Of a stretch of DNA of 57,610 bases, positions 43,200-51,700 are shown piece after piece. This stretch comes from Bdellovibrionales bacterium (GTDB taxonomy: Bacteria; Bdellovibrionota; UBA1018; CAIMNF01). Where the stretch lies: positions 1 to 57,610 of the forward strand of contig JAGWXK010000003.1 of the NCBI GenBank assembly GCA_018969905.1, given 5' to 3'. The notes beneath the pieces are model-generated. The model had not been told where the DNA came from. It saw nothing but the letters and a program-made list of their open reading frames with translations, and ran no database searches. Position numbers and translations under genes: made by a program. Within the stretch, counting starts at the first letter, position 1. Each line of letters opens with the position of its first letter.

Positions 43200-44024
43200 C
43201 TTTATAGGAATCCGTCACCGACGAAAGAAGGTGATGGAGAAACAGCAGCGATGCTCGTTCTTTTTCTTGTGGGTTGAAGTCCCATCGATGGAGTCCTTCG
43301 GTTGCCATCGTAGTGCCTGTTCTTTTCGAGGTCCGGCAACGGAATTCGGAAATGCAGAACAGGAAACGCTTGATGAATCGTTTCATCAGGCAACGAAGGG
43401 CCCGGTTGTAGCGAAAGCGAAACTCGTGGAATGTACATTTCCGCTCTCTGAAGCGATGAGAACGGAAGCAAAGGGCCGAGCCAGGATGAACCTTGGTGAA
43501 CGCCAGTGTCAGGAGTCAAGAACCGAATGAGCCGGACTCCAGGACTTTGCGTACAAGAGAGGACAACAGGGTCTGGAAGAAAGAGAATCAAGGCACGGAA
43601 GCACTCTGGTCATCCTAGGTGAGCCTAGTTAATCAGCCTAGGAAACACGGTGATCGTGGTGATCGAGTGTGGCGGATGAGGTCGAGAAGCGGTAAAGCGC
43701 GAGGACCTCTGCGGTAAGATGTCGTGGACGTGGCTGGAGGAGTCGTTTTTTGTGGTAAACGAAAGGATTCTTCCTACCATGCCCGCAGCACCTTCAGTTG
43801 CGGCACCGGATGGATATCGACCGGTGTGAAGAAGGAAGGCAAACCCGCTCTGAGCGGATGAACCATCAAGGCTGGATAAGCCGGTTCAGGACGAGGGAAG
43901 GCCTCCTTTGAAAGCAAGCCGTTCAGCCGTATCGGGGAAAGCCCGACGTACGGAATGGGAAAAAAAGAGGATGGAAACGTCGGGTTGAGAGGCCCGGTCC
44001 GCGCCATCCTCTTTCTCCATTTTT
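43200..44024 (+). ncRNA. Probable ORF-less group II intron (boundaries approximate)
   Basis: The best landmark is a domain V-like hairpin at 43924-43954: an AGC triad, the GCCGTAT / GTACGG lower stem, an AC bulge and a CGGG/CCCG upper stem with a GAAA-containing loop. This arrangement is diagnostic for group II introns. A long helix after it (GAGGATGG with CCATCCTC) could be domain VI. Upstream, 700 bases of purine-rich, hairpin-dense sequence without a credible reading frame fit domains I-IV, for example the CCTAGG/CCTAGG pair near 43615. No reverse transcriptase is encoded. The 5' GUGYG end was not located, and the domain V loop is 5 bases rather than 4, so decay is possible. Confidence 0.6.
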
Positions 44025-44148
44025 AAGACTGCTGAAAAAATCCAATCTGCTGCGTCCAATGACCTGAATCTCATTCCGACGTACCGCGTGTACGTCTCAT
44101 TCGCTTCAGGTCATTGGCCTTCGCATCTTGGACTTTTTGAGCAGTCTT
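44025..44148. repeat. 124-bp palindromic element
   Basis: A near-perfect long hairpin: AAGACTGCT/AGCAGTCTT ends, an inner CCAATGACCTGAA/TTCAGGTCATTGG stem and a central GACGTAC/GTACGTC stem. Similar 100-130-bp palindromes with AGACTGCT ends occur repeatedly in genomes of several proteobacterial groups as far as I recall. It directly follows the intron-like region and may also end transcription there. Confidence 0.85.
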
Positions 44149-44157
44149 TAGATTGGA

Positions 44158-44190
44158 TGAAAAAATCCAATTTGCTGCGTCCAATGACGA
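44158..44190 (+). repeat. Truncated second copy of the palindromic element
   Basis: About 32 bases repeat the left part of the palindrome (TGAAAAAATCCAAT.TGCTGCG and CCAATGAC) with one mismatch. The copy stops before the inner stem. Confidence 0.8.
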
Positions 44191-44229
44191 ACACCCGCGT
44201 CCGGGACTTCCATTATTTCGGGAGCGCAT

Positions 44230-44454
44230 TTACTCCTTCTGCTTTTTTGGGTGGTGCGCGCATTTTCCGTGTTTGCAGTGGCCCTTTGCGCAATCGCACT
44301 CCTGGCAGGTACAGGAATCACCCTTTCCATCTGCGCACTTTTGCTGACAGGCCTCATCGCAGGTGCATTCCGAGGCGTAAGCGCCACCGGGTTGAAATGC
44401 GAGTAAATTCGCGAACATCAGCCCATAAAACCAGTTTCGATTGAATTTCTTCAT
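44230..44454 (-). CDS. Exported Cys-rich metallothionein-like protein
   Basis: A 74-residue protein: a signal peptide of about 28 residues (cleavage near AYASEC) and a mature part of only about 46 residues with 10 Cys and 4 His in CxC, CxxxC and CxxxxC spacings, plus a His/Lys-rich end. This looks like a metal-binding peptide similar to metallothionein, but exported to the periplasm. It is not one of the known bacterial SmtA/BmtA types by pattern. It is divergent from an ECF sigma factor, with a perfect inverted repeat between them. Confidence 0.75.
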   Translation of the reverse strand: MKKFNRNWFYGLMFANLLAFQPGGAYASECTCDEACQQKCADGKGDSCTCQECDCAKGHCKHGKCAHHPKKQKE

Positions 44455-44498
44455 GATGAAATTCTCCTCTCGAGGTCATTTACGGGGCTCATATCTTC

Positions 44499-44517
44499 TT
44501 TGTGACAGAGTCACAAA
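44499..44517. promoter_or_regulatory. Perfect inverted repeat between the Cys-rich gene and the ECF sigma gene
   Basis: TTTGTGAC-AGA-GTCACAAA, 8-base arms and a 3-base centre, lies about 40 bases before the sigma start and 45 before the divergent gene. It is likely an operator for a dimeric regulator. The halves resemble CRP half-sites, but the spacing is 5 rather than 6. Confidence 0.5.
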
Positions 44518-44556
44518 ATTTTGCTTCCATCCGTAAAACAAGTAGAAAGGATCGGG

Positions 44557-45105
44557 ATGAAATCGAAACTCAGTGAACTCGATGAAAAAGCGCTTCTCTT
44601 GCGGTATGCAAAGGGCGATGAGGCTGCGTTTCGGGTGTTCTATGAGCGGGTTTCCCCGAAAATCTGGTCTTTCGTGAAAAAGCGTATTTCAAGCCTGCCT
44701 GAGGCAGAAGAAATTTATCAGGAAGCCTGGACCAAGATCCACCGTTTTCGGGATCGCTACGATCCCAATCTTGAGCCTCTCCCTTGGATCTACACCATTA
44801 CCCGATCCGTTTTGACGGATCGGATGCGAGCGGTAAGTGCGGTGCTTGAAACGGCATTTGATCCAAGCGCCTTGGAACAGAGAAGCAACTCGTTGGTGGT
44901 GGTTGAACCGAGCAACGATGGGGCTCGGACCGGGGAACTGGAGCAAGTCCTCTCGGCTCTTCCAGAAGATCAACGCGAGCTTCTTCAAAAGAGGTACGAT
45001 CAGGATTTGAGTTTTGAGCAAATTGCAACGAGCTTCGGAGTACGCCAGGAAACCATTCGAAAACGAATCAGCCGAATTTTACAAAAAATGAGGAGGTCAG
45101 TATGA
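44557..45105 (+). CDS. ECF sigma factor
   Basis: A 182-residue sigma-70 family factor from the ATG at 44557 after an AAAGGA ribosome site. Region 2 is visible (AFRVFYERVSPKIWSFVKKR through DRYDPNLEPLPWIYTITRSVLTDRMR), and region 4 has LPEDQRELLQKRYDQDLSFEQIATSFGVRQETIRKRISR with its helix-turn-helix. Its stop overlaps the following membrane protein by ATGA, the usual arrangement for a sigma/anti-sigma pair. The metal-binding neighbour suggests a metal or redox stress signal. Confidence 0.93.
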   Translation: MKSKLSELDEKALLLRYAKGDEAAFRVFYERVSPKIWSFVKKRISSLPEAEEIYQEAWTKIHRFRDRYDPNLEPLPWIYTITRSVLTDRMRAVSAVLETAFDPSALEQRSNSLVVVEPSNDGARTGELEQVLSALPEDQRELLQKRYDQDLSFEQIATSFGVRQETIRKRISRILQKMRRSV

Positions 45106-45650
45106 CAAGGCGGAAGCTAAATCGTGAGGGCTCTGGATACTCTGAGTTTCTCTCCGGATCCGAGGTCGTGCCCGAAGGTCTCCATGAGCGAGTGCGGGCG
45201 GAGCTAGAAGCCAGGATGAAACCTTCATTTTTTCGAATCCTTTTTTCCATTCTGAAAGCACAAATCATCTTGGGTGCATTGACTCTTCTTGTGTGTCCCC
45301 AGTTTGGAATCGGACCCTTGGGGGGAGGAGATGGTCTCATGGGATGGGTAGAGTCCTATGGGCATCTGATCTGTGGTACCTACTGCGGGTCGATTTTTGT
45401 TGGCCTCAATGTTCTGTATGCAAGGTTCTTTTTGCCTCTTGATGATCGGAATGCGATTCGCTCAGAGCCCATGCTCCCGTTTGGAGTCCTCGGAGTGATT
45501 TCATTTTCTCTCATCGTGATGGTCTCTTTGATGTGGAATGGAATTGTGCCGCATCTACATGCTGAATTTGTGGGCGGGTGGCTTTTCGCATTTCTCTGGA
45601 TTCCGCTAGTTGGGCTGCGCCTTGGGTTCCGCGGGAGAGTCTCGGAATAA
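45102..45650 (+). CDS. Membrane protein, candidate anti-sigma factor
   Basis: A 182-residue protein with a cytoplasmic N-terminus of about 45 residues and about 4 membrane segments. Its overlap with the sigma gene suggests an anti-sigma of the NrsF/DUF1109-like kind, but I cannot confirm the family by motif. Cys and His residues at the membrane boundary (LICGTYCGS and VPHLHAE) could sense metal or redox state. The 3' end overlaps the convergent MFS gene by 45 bases. Confidence 0.7.
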   Translation: MTRRKLNREGSGYSEFLSGSEVVPEGLHERVRAELEARMKPSFFRILFSILKAQIILGALTLLVCPQFGIGPLGGGDGLMGWVESYGHLICGTYCGSIFVGLNVLYARFFLPLDDRNAIRSEPMLPFGVLGVISFSLIVMVSLMWNGIVPHLHAEFVGGWLFAFLWIPLVGLRLGFRGRVSE

Positions 45651-46817
45651 AAATGCAAGGAGCATCGATCCTCCTGCGAAAATTGCCCAGACCCCTAGCG
45701 GAAGGTGCCCGATCATAAGTCCAGCTAAAAAGGGCGCAATGATGGAGGCAATCGATGCAAGACTTTGGCTTACGCCAAACACGATGCCCTGTTCTTTTGG
45801 TTCAGCGACATGAGACATCAGTGCAGCAAGAGAGGGGCGAATCAATCCTGATCCGATGCTTGAAATGGTAGAGGCCATCAGTGCTCCGGGTATTGTATCT
45901 ACAAAGAAGTACCCGCCAAACCCGATCGCTTGCGCAAAAAAACCAATTCTTGATGTGCCGCGCTCTCCAAATTTCTTGATGAGTGCAGAGATCATCCAGC
46001 TTCTTACTGCAATTCCGATGAAGCCAAGGTATGCGTACAAATAGCCAACCTCTTTTGCCCCAAAAGGCTCGCCGTTCCAAAAAAGACGTCTCTCAGCAAA
46101 GAGTGCAAAGCAGGAAATGTGTGCCGAAAAGGAAAGATTAAAACAGAAAAATTGGGCTAAGAGCGGGCGGAGCTTTGGGTGGGCAAGATAATGGCCTATG
46201 GGCTTAAAATTGAACGCAAGTGCAAGATCGCTTTTTTTGATTCGGAAAGGTTCTTTCGAATCATGGAGATGGGGCGAATCATTGAATAGGAATGTAGTTG
46301 ATAGAATGCTGCAAAATGAGAGAAACGCAGCTCCCCATGCAGGCGCTTGAGGCCCAAAATGGGAAAGAAACGCGGAGATCGCAGGGCCCACGAAAAATCC
46401 GAGTCCGAAAGAGACGCCAATCAAAGAAAATGCCTTCGCACGCTCGGATGGCTTCGTAATATCTGAGATTGCAGCTTGTGCGACTGTGATATTACCTGCA
46501 GTGATTCCATCCAAAACCCGAGCAAGGTAGACCATCCACAAATTCTGAGCGAGGCCAAGGATCACAAAGCCAAGACAGGTTCCTACCTGGCTGAGAATCA
46601 ATACGGGTTTGCGTCCCATGGTATCAGACATCCGGCCCAGCACAGGACCTGCGAGAAATTGGCATAAGGAAAAACTGGTCAGAATCAATCCTACTTGAGT
46701 GGGGGAAGCTCCAAAGTGCTCGGCAAAAAAGGGCAGGTAGGGGAGTACAAGTGTGAAAGCGAGAATGTCGACAAAGACAATGAAGAAAATCGCAATGAGA
46801 GCTTTAGACTTTGCCAT
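45606..46817 (-). CDS. MFS exporter, TetA-like
   Basis: A 403-residue, 12-segment major facilitator protein. Motif A is seen as GRMSDTMGRKPVL near residue 62, and the exporter-specific GPAISAF segment (motif C type) lies in helix 5. Overall it resembles the TetA/Bcr type of drug exporters. The substrate is unknown. It may belong with the stress genes on its left only by position. Confidence 0.9.
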   Translation of the reverse strand: MAKSKALIAIFFIVFVDILAFTLVLPYLPFFAEHFGASPTQVGLILTSFSLCQFLAGPVLGRMSDTMGRKPVLILSQVGTCLGFVILGLAQNLWMVYLARVLDGITAGNITVAQAAISDITKPSERAKAFSLIGVSFGLGFFVGPAISAFLSHFGPQAPAWGAAFLSFCSILSTTFLFNDSPHLHDSKEPFRIKKSDLALAFNFKPIGHYLAHPKLRPLLAQFFCFNLSFSAHISCFALFAERRLFWNGEPFGAKEVGYLYAYLGFIGIAVRSWMISALIKKFGERGTSRIGFFAQAIGFGGYFFVDTIPGALMASTISSIGSGLIRPSLAALMSHVAEPKEQGIVFGVSQSLASIASIIAPFLAGLMIGHLPLGVWAIFAGGSMLLAFLFRDSPAEPKAQPN

Positions 46818-46891
46818 TCAAATTCAGAATTGAATCCTTATGCCTCGCAGTATGCTGGGGATGGGGTCAAATGTCGACCCCGAAAAGCCAA

Positions 46892-47599
46892 CTAGGAGCC
46901 AGAATAATTCCGAACGAGGCCCACCAAAACCCCTTGAATCTCAAAGCGATCTCCTTCTTGAACTGGAATGATAGGGTACTTGGGATTTGCGGGAAGGAGT
47001 GCATACCCCGTTTTGGTTTTTTGAAGACGCTTTAAGGTAGCCTCTCCGTTCAAAAGCGCGGCTACGGTTTCTCCTGGCCTTGCCTGATTCGTTTTTCGAA
47101 GGATGACCCAGTCTTCCGGCAAAATTCCATCTTCAATCATGGAATCCCCCCGAACCGTAAGCATGTAGAGCTCGCCTGGTCGCGCGCGTTTTGAACCAGA
47201 GAAAAGCGAATGAGGAATGCGCATGGGTTTGGGATCGGCAAATACCTCAATTGGATACCCTGCGGCGATGGTCCCGATAAGCGGAATGATTTCACTCTCG
47301 ATTGAATGAGATTCCCGCTCAAAGGGGGAGGAATCGCGCGCAGGGCTGGCATCGGTTTTGGCTAAAAAATGTTTTTTCGAACGCGCAGTCCATTGAAGCG
47401 CCCGACTTTCGCGGGTTTCGCCGCGCCTTAGATATCCTTTTTTTTCGAGCGCCTCAATGTGCTGTTGTATGGTTGCAGGCGAGGAGAGGCCAACCCCGGT
47501 TGCGATTTCCCTGCGAGATGGCATGGTTTGGTGGGTTTTGAGGTAAGCCTCAATCCACTCGAGAATCTGCTTTTGTTTTGGGGTAAGTGAACTTTCCAT
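46892..47599 (-). CDS. lexA: LexA repressor
   Basis: A 235-residue SOS repressor. The N-terminal winged helix (TPKQKQILEWIEAYL and SPATIQQHIEALEKKGYLRR) binds DNA. The self-cleavage site is Ala113-Gly114, with the Ser153/Lys190 dyad in VRGDSMIEDG and NGEATLKRL, so RecA-dependent cleavage should work. The linker between domains is about 25 residues longer than in E. coli LexA. The ATG at 47599 is preceded by its own candidate operator. Confidence 0.96.
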   Translation of the reverse strand: MESSLTPKQKQILEWIEAYLKTHQTMPSRREIATGVGLSSPATIQQHIEALEKKGYLRRGETRESRALQWTARSKKHFLAKTDASPARDSSPFERESHSIESEIIPLIGTIAAGYPIEVFADPKPMRIPHSLFSGSKRARPGELYMLTVRGDSMIEDGILPEDWVILRKTNQARPGETVAALLNGEATLKRLQKTKTGYALLPANPKYPIIPVQEGDRFEIQGVLVGLVRNYSGS

Positions 47600-47619
47600 G
47601 TCCTGAAAAAGAAGATACC

Positions 47620-47634
47620 GAACAAAATACGAAC
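47620..47634 (-). promoter_or_regulatory. Candidate LexA operator, GTTC-N7-GTTC
   Basis: On the minus strand the sequence reads GTTC-GTATTTT-GTTC, 20 bases before the lexA start codon. This direct-repeat box is the known alphaproteobacterial LexA site. It differs from the palindromic CTG-N10-CAG site of enterobacteria. Autoregulation of lexA is implied. Confidence 0.7.
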
Positions 47635-47711
47635 TGGCAAGGGCTTTTTCCCAAAACGATTTTCAGTTCTAGGCCATTGCCCGAATGAGGGATTCGTTTT
47701 ACCGTTTTAGT

Positions 47712-48227
47712 ATGAAAAAAAATAAACTTGTTTTGGGACTTTTCTCTATTCTTTGTTTTTTCACCTCATTGAACGCACAGGCCAGTTCCCGCTCGGTTGA
47801 CAAGATCGGGTTGAGTCTTGGCCTGATCTCCGAGCCAGCGGTATCTTTGCTGGGCTACAACCTCTCTTACAATCTGAATAACCGGCTTAGGGTAACCGCC
47901 GGGTACGGAAGCGTGAGTTCTTCTGGAAGCGGGTTTAACATTGATGTAAAGACGATTGGCTTAAATGCAAAGTACTTCCTCTTGGATTGGAATTTTGCAC
48001 CGTTCGTTGGTGCAGGTGCTTCTTCCATTAGTGGTACGGTCACCGGAACTGGTGATGTGGGTGGGATCAATGTGTCCGGAACCGGAGTTCTGTTTTCGGG
48101 TCTGATCGGAGTCGATTGGCAAACCAGCATCGGGTTCCTTTTGGGAGTGGAGTATGCCCTGCTTTTTGGAAAGGGCATCTCAAGTGGAACGGGAGTTCCC
48201 GGGTTTTATTTCGGGTGGGTGTTTTAG
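47712..48227 (+). CDS. Outer membrane beta-barrel protein
   Basis: A 171-residue protein from the ATG at 47712 with a signal peptide ending near NAQAS. The mature part has alternating hydrophobic strands with Gly/Ser-rich turns and ends in Phe (FYFGWVF), a typical beta-barrel assembly signal. The size fits an 8-strand barrel of the OmpA/OmpW-like type. Function unknown. A strong terminator follows. Confidence 0.82.
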   Translation: MKKNKLVLGLFSILCFFTSLNAQASSRSVDKIGLSLGLISEPAVSLLGYNLSYNLNNRLRVTAGYGSVSSSGSGFNIDVKTIGLNAKYFLLDWNFAPFVGAGASSISGTVTGTGDVGGINVSGTGVLFSGLIGVDWQTSIGFLLGVEYALLFGKGISSGTGVPGFYFGWVF

Positions 48228-48253
48228 TCTCCTGAATAGTTTTCAATAAAATC

Positions 48254-48298
48254 AAGAGCCCCGGGTTGAGCAGAGTTCGCTGGACCCGGGGCTTTTTT
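48254..48298 (+). terminator. Rho-independent terminator after the beta-barrel gene
   Basis: GC-rich stem AGCCCCGGGT with ACCCGGGGCT, a loop of about 19 bases and a T-run. It lies 30 bases after the stop codon. Confidence 0.9.
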
Positions 48299-48342
48299 GC
48301 GAACTTGATCTTCTTTGACCAAAGCCCATGGCCGGGTTGAGC

Positions 48343-48873
48343 CTAAGGTTGATAATGATATAACTGAAACCCTAAGCGAATCACCGCATAGAGTTCGCGG
48401 TTTGTAAACATTCCCATGTCGAGTTGTTTTGTACAGAAGCTAAAGAATCCCCACGAATCAGGATCCTTTGGGATCATTCTGAAAGAAAGAGCCATAAATG
48501 CAACAGGCCCATCCTCCACGAGCATGGAGGCTCCCACTTTGCCACCAAAATAGACCGTAGGTTTTACCTCGGCCATCAAATTCAAGGATCCGTTCCAATC
48601 CGGAGGACTTGAAAAAAGCGAGTTTTTCCCAAGTCGCTTTTGCATGAATGGAAACGAGAGATCTCCCTGGATTGCGGTGATCGTCCCTGCCTCAAGGTTA
48701 ATTTTCTCAAGTGATAACCCGAAGCCAGCTCCCCGGATGTGGGTGGCACTTGCCACTACCGGCAATAGATCTAGATTTAGTCGGTCAGGAACCCTCGAGT
48801 CGAGAGCATGTGCATGGAGCGGATTTAGAAATTGAAAAATCAGAGCGATGAGCATGAGTGAATCATAATTCAA
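48343..48873 (-). CDS. Secreted protein, unknown function
   Basis: A 176-residue protein with a signal peptide (residues 1-23, cleavage near AHALDS). The mature part has alternating hydrophobic patterns and ends with YQLYHYQP after a run of likely strands, so it could be a small outer membrane protein. No family recognised. It is followed, across a short gap, by the beta-barrel gene terminator on the opposite strand. Confidence 0.62.
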   Translation of the reverse strand: MNYDSLMLIALIFQFLNPLHAHALDSRVPDRLNLDLLPVVASATHIRGAGFGLSLEKINLEAGTITAIQGDLSFPFMQKRLGKNSLFSSPPDWNGSLNLMAEVKPTVYFGGKVGASMLVEDGPVAFMALSFRMIPKDPDSWGFFSFCTKQLDMGMFTNRELYAVIRLGFQLYHYQP

Positions 48874-48888
48874 GACGATGACTTCGGG

Positions 48889-49998
48889 CTACAGGAATGA
48901 GGGCCTGTCACGTAGAATTTCCCGACGTCTTACCCTTATTCCGATGATCCGAATTCGAAGTCGAATCAAAAAAATGAATCTGGAAAACCAGAAGTGATCC
49001 AGGTCTTTGGCAAAATAAAGCATTTCATAATCACTCCTGATCCGCTCGAGATCCGGGAAGTCCGTCTGGAGCGATTCCGAGATCGGTCCACGGGTGTTTA
49101 AAGTTCTCGCCAGTTCAAGGCGGGGATCCCGGTAAAGAAAATAAAATGCCGCCAATGCCACAAGGAGCATCAGCAGAAGACTCCATTGAAAAATGATGGG
49201 AGGAGTGGCGGTCCCTACAGTTTCGGGGGTTACCCGGATTACCCATGATGTTGGGTCAATTCTACGGTGATTTTTGAATTCCTCATCCCAAACCTCAAGC
49301 CAAGAGTGTGCGTCGGAGTCGAGATAAGTGAGAGTGCGGAGCCATGGATTCCAGCTTCCTCCCGCGTATCCGTATACCATTTGGGATTTTTCTCCGGCCC
49401 AACTGAGCAGCTCATGAGTTGAATAGGCAAAATGCTGGCAGTATCCCTGTTTGGTTTCAAACAGAAATGAATCAAGAGTGCTCCAAGTAGAATCAAGCGA
49501 ATACGAAAAGGATCCAGAAAACCACTCTTCCAGCTTTCGGAGTTTGATCTTCAGTGGTAACCCTTGAAGATGTACGCGAGTCCATTCGGATGCGTGTTGG
49601 GCTTCTGTCTCTAATGAAATAGGGCGCTGGATCCCAAGCTTTAGATATCTTTCTTCTTCGGTGGGGGTATGGTCTAGGGTCAGGCGCAAGGCTACTCGGT
49701 TTGATTTCTTGAGGCTTCGAATTTTTTGCGGATCAAACTCATAGTCCGAAGGTTGATTGTCATATCCGGTTATTCCCGTAAACCCAATGTTGCCCCCTAG
49801 GGACCAAAAAAGCGCCACGAAAGAAATGAGCATTCCAAGAAGCCTAAGGTTTGACCCTCCAAATTTAAACCCATGGGCCCACCAAAAGTAGAGAACAGCA
49901 AGAATGCTCATTGCGATTCGAAGCAGAATCGGCAGTGCTGTGTTTCCAACTGCGACCATGAGAGCAAGAAGAAAAATCGATGCAGATTTATGAAACAT
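48889..49998 (-). CDS. Membrane transglutaminase-like protein
   Basis: From the ATG at 49998 the protein has 369 residues. Three to four membrane segments come first, then a transglutaminase-like domain with the triad Cys187 (GYCQHFA), His231 (SDAHSW) and Asp248 (RIDPTS), then one more membrane segment and a basic tail. This is the TgpA-type layout that accompanies MoxR and DUF58 genes. The start overlaps the DUF58 gene by 11 bases. Its substrate is unknown; in the family it is thought to act on periplasmic or membrane-protein substrates. A start at 50100 would add 34 residues inside the DUF58 gene. Confidence 0.86.
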   Translation of the reverse strand: MFHKSASIFLLALMVAVGNTALPILLRIAMSILAVLYFWWAHGFKFGGSNLRLLGMLISFVALFWSLGGNIGFTGITGYDNQPSDYEFDPQKIRSLKKSNRVALRLTLDHTPTEEERYLKLGIQRPISLETEAQHASEWTRVHLQGLPLKIKLRKLEEWFSGSFSYSLDSTWSTLDSFLFETKQGYCQHFAYSTHELLSWAGEKSQMVYGYAGGSWNPWLRTLTYLDSDAHSWLEVWDEEFKNHRRIDPTSWVIRVTPETVGTATPPIIFQWSLLLMLLVALAAFYFLYRDPRLELARTLNTRGPISESLQTDFPDLERIRSDYEMLYFAKDLDHFWFSRFIFLIRLRIRIIGIRVRRREILRDRPSFL

Positions 49999-50818
49999 GA
50001 TGATCTCCGGCAAACTTTGCAAGACAGGTCTTAAACTGTCTGAGTTCCTGGAGCGAACGGATTTCGGTTCCCATAAAAAATGGAACCTCAACAAAAGCAA
50101 GAAAGGTCGCTTTGGTTGGGGATCGCTCTATTTCTCGGATCCAAAAGGAAATCTGCTCGCAGGCCTCTTTCTCTGAAAGATGACGAAGGGCGTCCCAATC
50201 TAGTTTCCAGAGAGGCCGTTCATCAGACTGGCTTCTTGCGCGGAGTAAAGATTTCCCCGTTTTTTGAAAGATCTTCTCATCCCGAAGTGCGATCAGGCGG
50301 GGATCGCGGATTGGATGAAGCTCATCGGGATCCCCGGTGCTGCCCGAGAGGTCGAATCCGGGAGCCACTCCGTGATCACGTGGATTCGGAAGCACGACCG
50401 CTTGTTCATTGAATTCAAAATAGCGCCAGTATCGAAATAGCCCAGATGGAGCGAATAAATCTACTCGTTTTGCTGGATAGGAAAAAATCCCAGGGCGGGA
50501 AAATTCGGCATCCACAGTGAGCGGAGAAATAGAGTTTTGAGGGGTTGCGATGAGCTTCACTTTGGAGGGCACACCCGCAAAAATTGTGGCATCAGGATCC
50601 GGGGAGATCCTGAGCGAACGCATGGTTTTGCTTGACTCGAGCAAGTGAATTACTGTGAAAAACGACATCGTGATTACAAGCCACTGGTGGGGCCCGGATC
50701 CGCGAAAAAAGGAAAAATATCCGGCCGCCATGGTGATGAAAAGCGGGAAAAGTCCGCGAAGAGTGGGGACTGAGTAAATTCGCTCAGGCCAAAAACGAAA
50801 AGGATTCGAGAATTTCAT
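49988..50818 (-). CDS. DUF58 membrane protein
   Basis: A 276-residue protein with two N-terminal membrane segments (about residues 22-60), then a beta-rich region and the DUF58 signature around DPDELHPIRD and a W-rich LDWDALR. The G.G.D.....Y segment of typical members is changed to DLSGSTGDPDELHPIRD. It sits between moxR and the transglutaminase gene, overlapping both. DUF58 proteins act with MoxR ATPases in an uncharacterised envelope or chaperone function. Confidence 0.82.
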   Translation of the reverse strand: MKFSNPFRFWPERIYSVPTLRGLFPLFITMAAGYFSFFRGSGPHQWLVITMSFFTVIHLLESSKTMRSLRISPDPDATIFAGVPSKVKLIATPQNSISPLTVDAEFSRPGIFSYPAKRVDLFAPSGLFRYWRYFEFNEQAVVLPNPRDHGVAPGFDLSGSTGDPDELHPIRDPRLIALRDEKIFQKTGKSLLRARSQSDERPLWKLDWDALRHLSEKEACEQISFWIREIERSPTKATFLAFVEVPFFMGTEIRSLQELRQFKTCLAKFAGDHHVS

Positions 50819-51650
50819 GAGAATTTGGAACCCTGTGGGAAATCACAGGAATGAGGGCATCTTTAAAATCGGTGGGGAGGGCGTGATCCCGTCCACGAAG
50901 AAGTGCAAGCGCCCGTGAAAGCCGGAGCAGATCCTTTCCTGCACGCGGGGATAGCATCGCGCCCGTTTTTCTTGCATGATTGAGAAACCTCACGACAAGA
51001 TCGAGAAAAGTTTCAGAGACATGAATTTGATCGGCTTTCGCTTGAAGTTCCACACAACGTTCAGATCCAAGAGTCGCAGCAGGTGTGGCGGCCGGGATTG
51101 ACTCCTGCCTGAGAATTCTCTTTTCGATCTCGGGCTCGGGCACTCCGATCGAAAGACTCGCGGTAAAGCGATCAAGCTCTGACTCGGGCAGAAGGGTGGT
51201 TCCGATGTGGTCCGAAGGATTCTGGGTTGCGATGAACATTCCGGGCGAGGGGAGGGCGGTCGTGATTCCATCGACGGTGATTTCTCCTTCTTCCATGGCT
51301 TGAAGAAATGCGCTCTGGGTTCTTGCGGGCGCTCGGTTCAGTTCATCCAGCAGCACGACCTCGGCAAAAATCGGACCCCTAAAAAACTGCAAATTTCCAT
51401 CCCGGTCCGGCGCCGTTCTTCCCAGGATATCCATGGGCAGAAGATCATTCGTGCATTGGATCCGACTAAAATTGAGCGCAAGAACCGAAGCCAAGCCTTT
51501 TGCAAGGGTGGTCTTTCCAAAGCCCGGTCGGTCTTCGATGAGAAGAGAGCCGCGGGCAATGAATGTCGCAAGCGCGAGCTCCACCTCACGGGGTTTGCCA
51601 AGCAGGATCGAATTCAGAGTTTCGAGGGCAGTGATTTCAGGACGAGTCAT
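50784..51650 (-). CDS. MoxR-family AAA+ ATPase
   Basis: A 288-residue ATPase from the ATG at 51650, preceded by GAGGTGGGA. Walker A is RPGFGKTTL, Walker B is VVLLDELNRA, and sensor segments are FIATQNP and a PESELDRF arginine-type region. MoxR proteins act as chaperones that load or activate VWA/DUF58 partners. It heads a three-gene overlapping unit with DUF58 and transglutaminase. A longer upstream frame exists but lacks a ribosome site and covers the neighbouring intergenic space. Confidence 0.93.
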   Translation of the reverse strand: MTRPEITALETLNSILLGKPREVELALATFIARGSLLIEDRPGFGKTTLAKGLASVLALNFSRIQCTNDLLPMDILGRTAPDRDGNLQFFRGPIFAEVVLLDELNRAPARTQSAFLQAMEEGEITVDGITTALPSPGMFIATQNPSDHIGTTLLPESELDRFTASLSIGVPEPEIEKRILRQESIPAATPAATLGSERCVELQAKADQIHVSETFLDLVVRFLNHARKTGAMLSPRAGKDLLRLSRALALLRGRDHALPTDFKDALIPVISHRVPNSHEILESFSFLA

Positions 51651-51700
51651 TCCCACCTCATTTGAATCGAAACCCGTCCTCCTCGCAAGAAAAACCTTTT

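Noticed and set aside
43231-43530. A 99-codon open frame in the intron-like region
   Set aside because: No ribosome site, no protein-like pattern, and the stretch is rich in RNA hairpins.
44499-44517. CRP binding site
   Set aside because: The half-sites look right, but the spacer is 5 rather than 6 bases; it is kept only as an unassigned inverted repeat.
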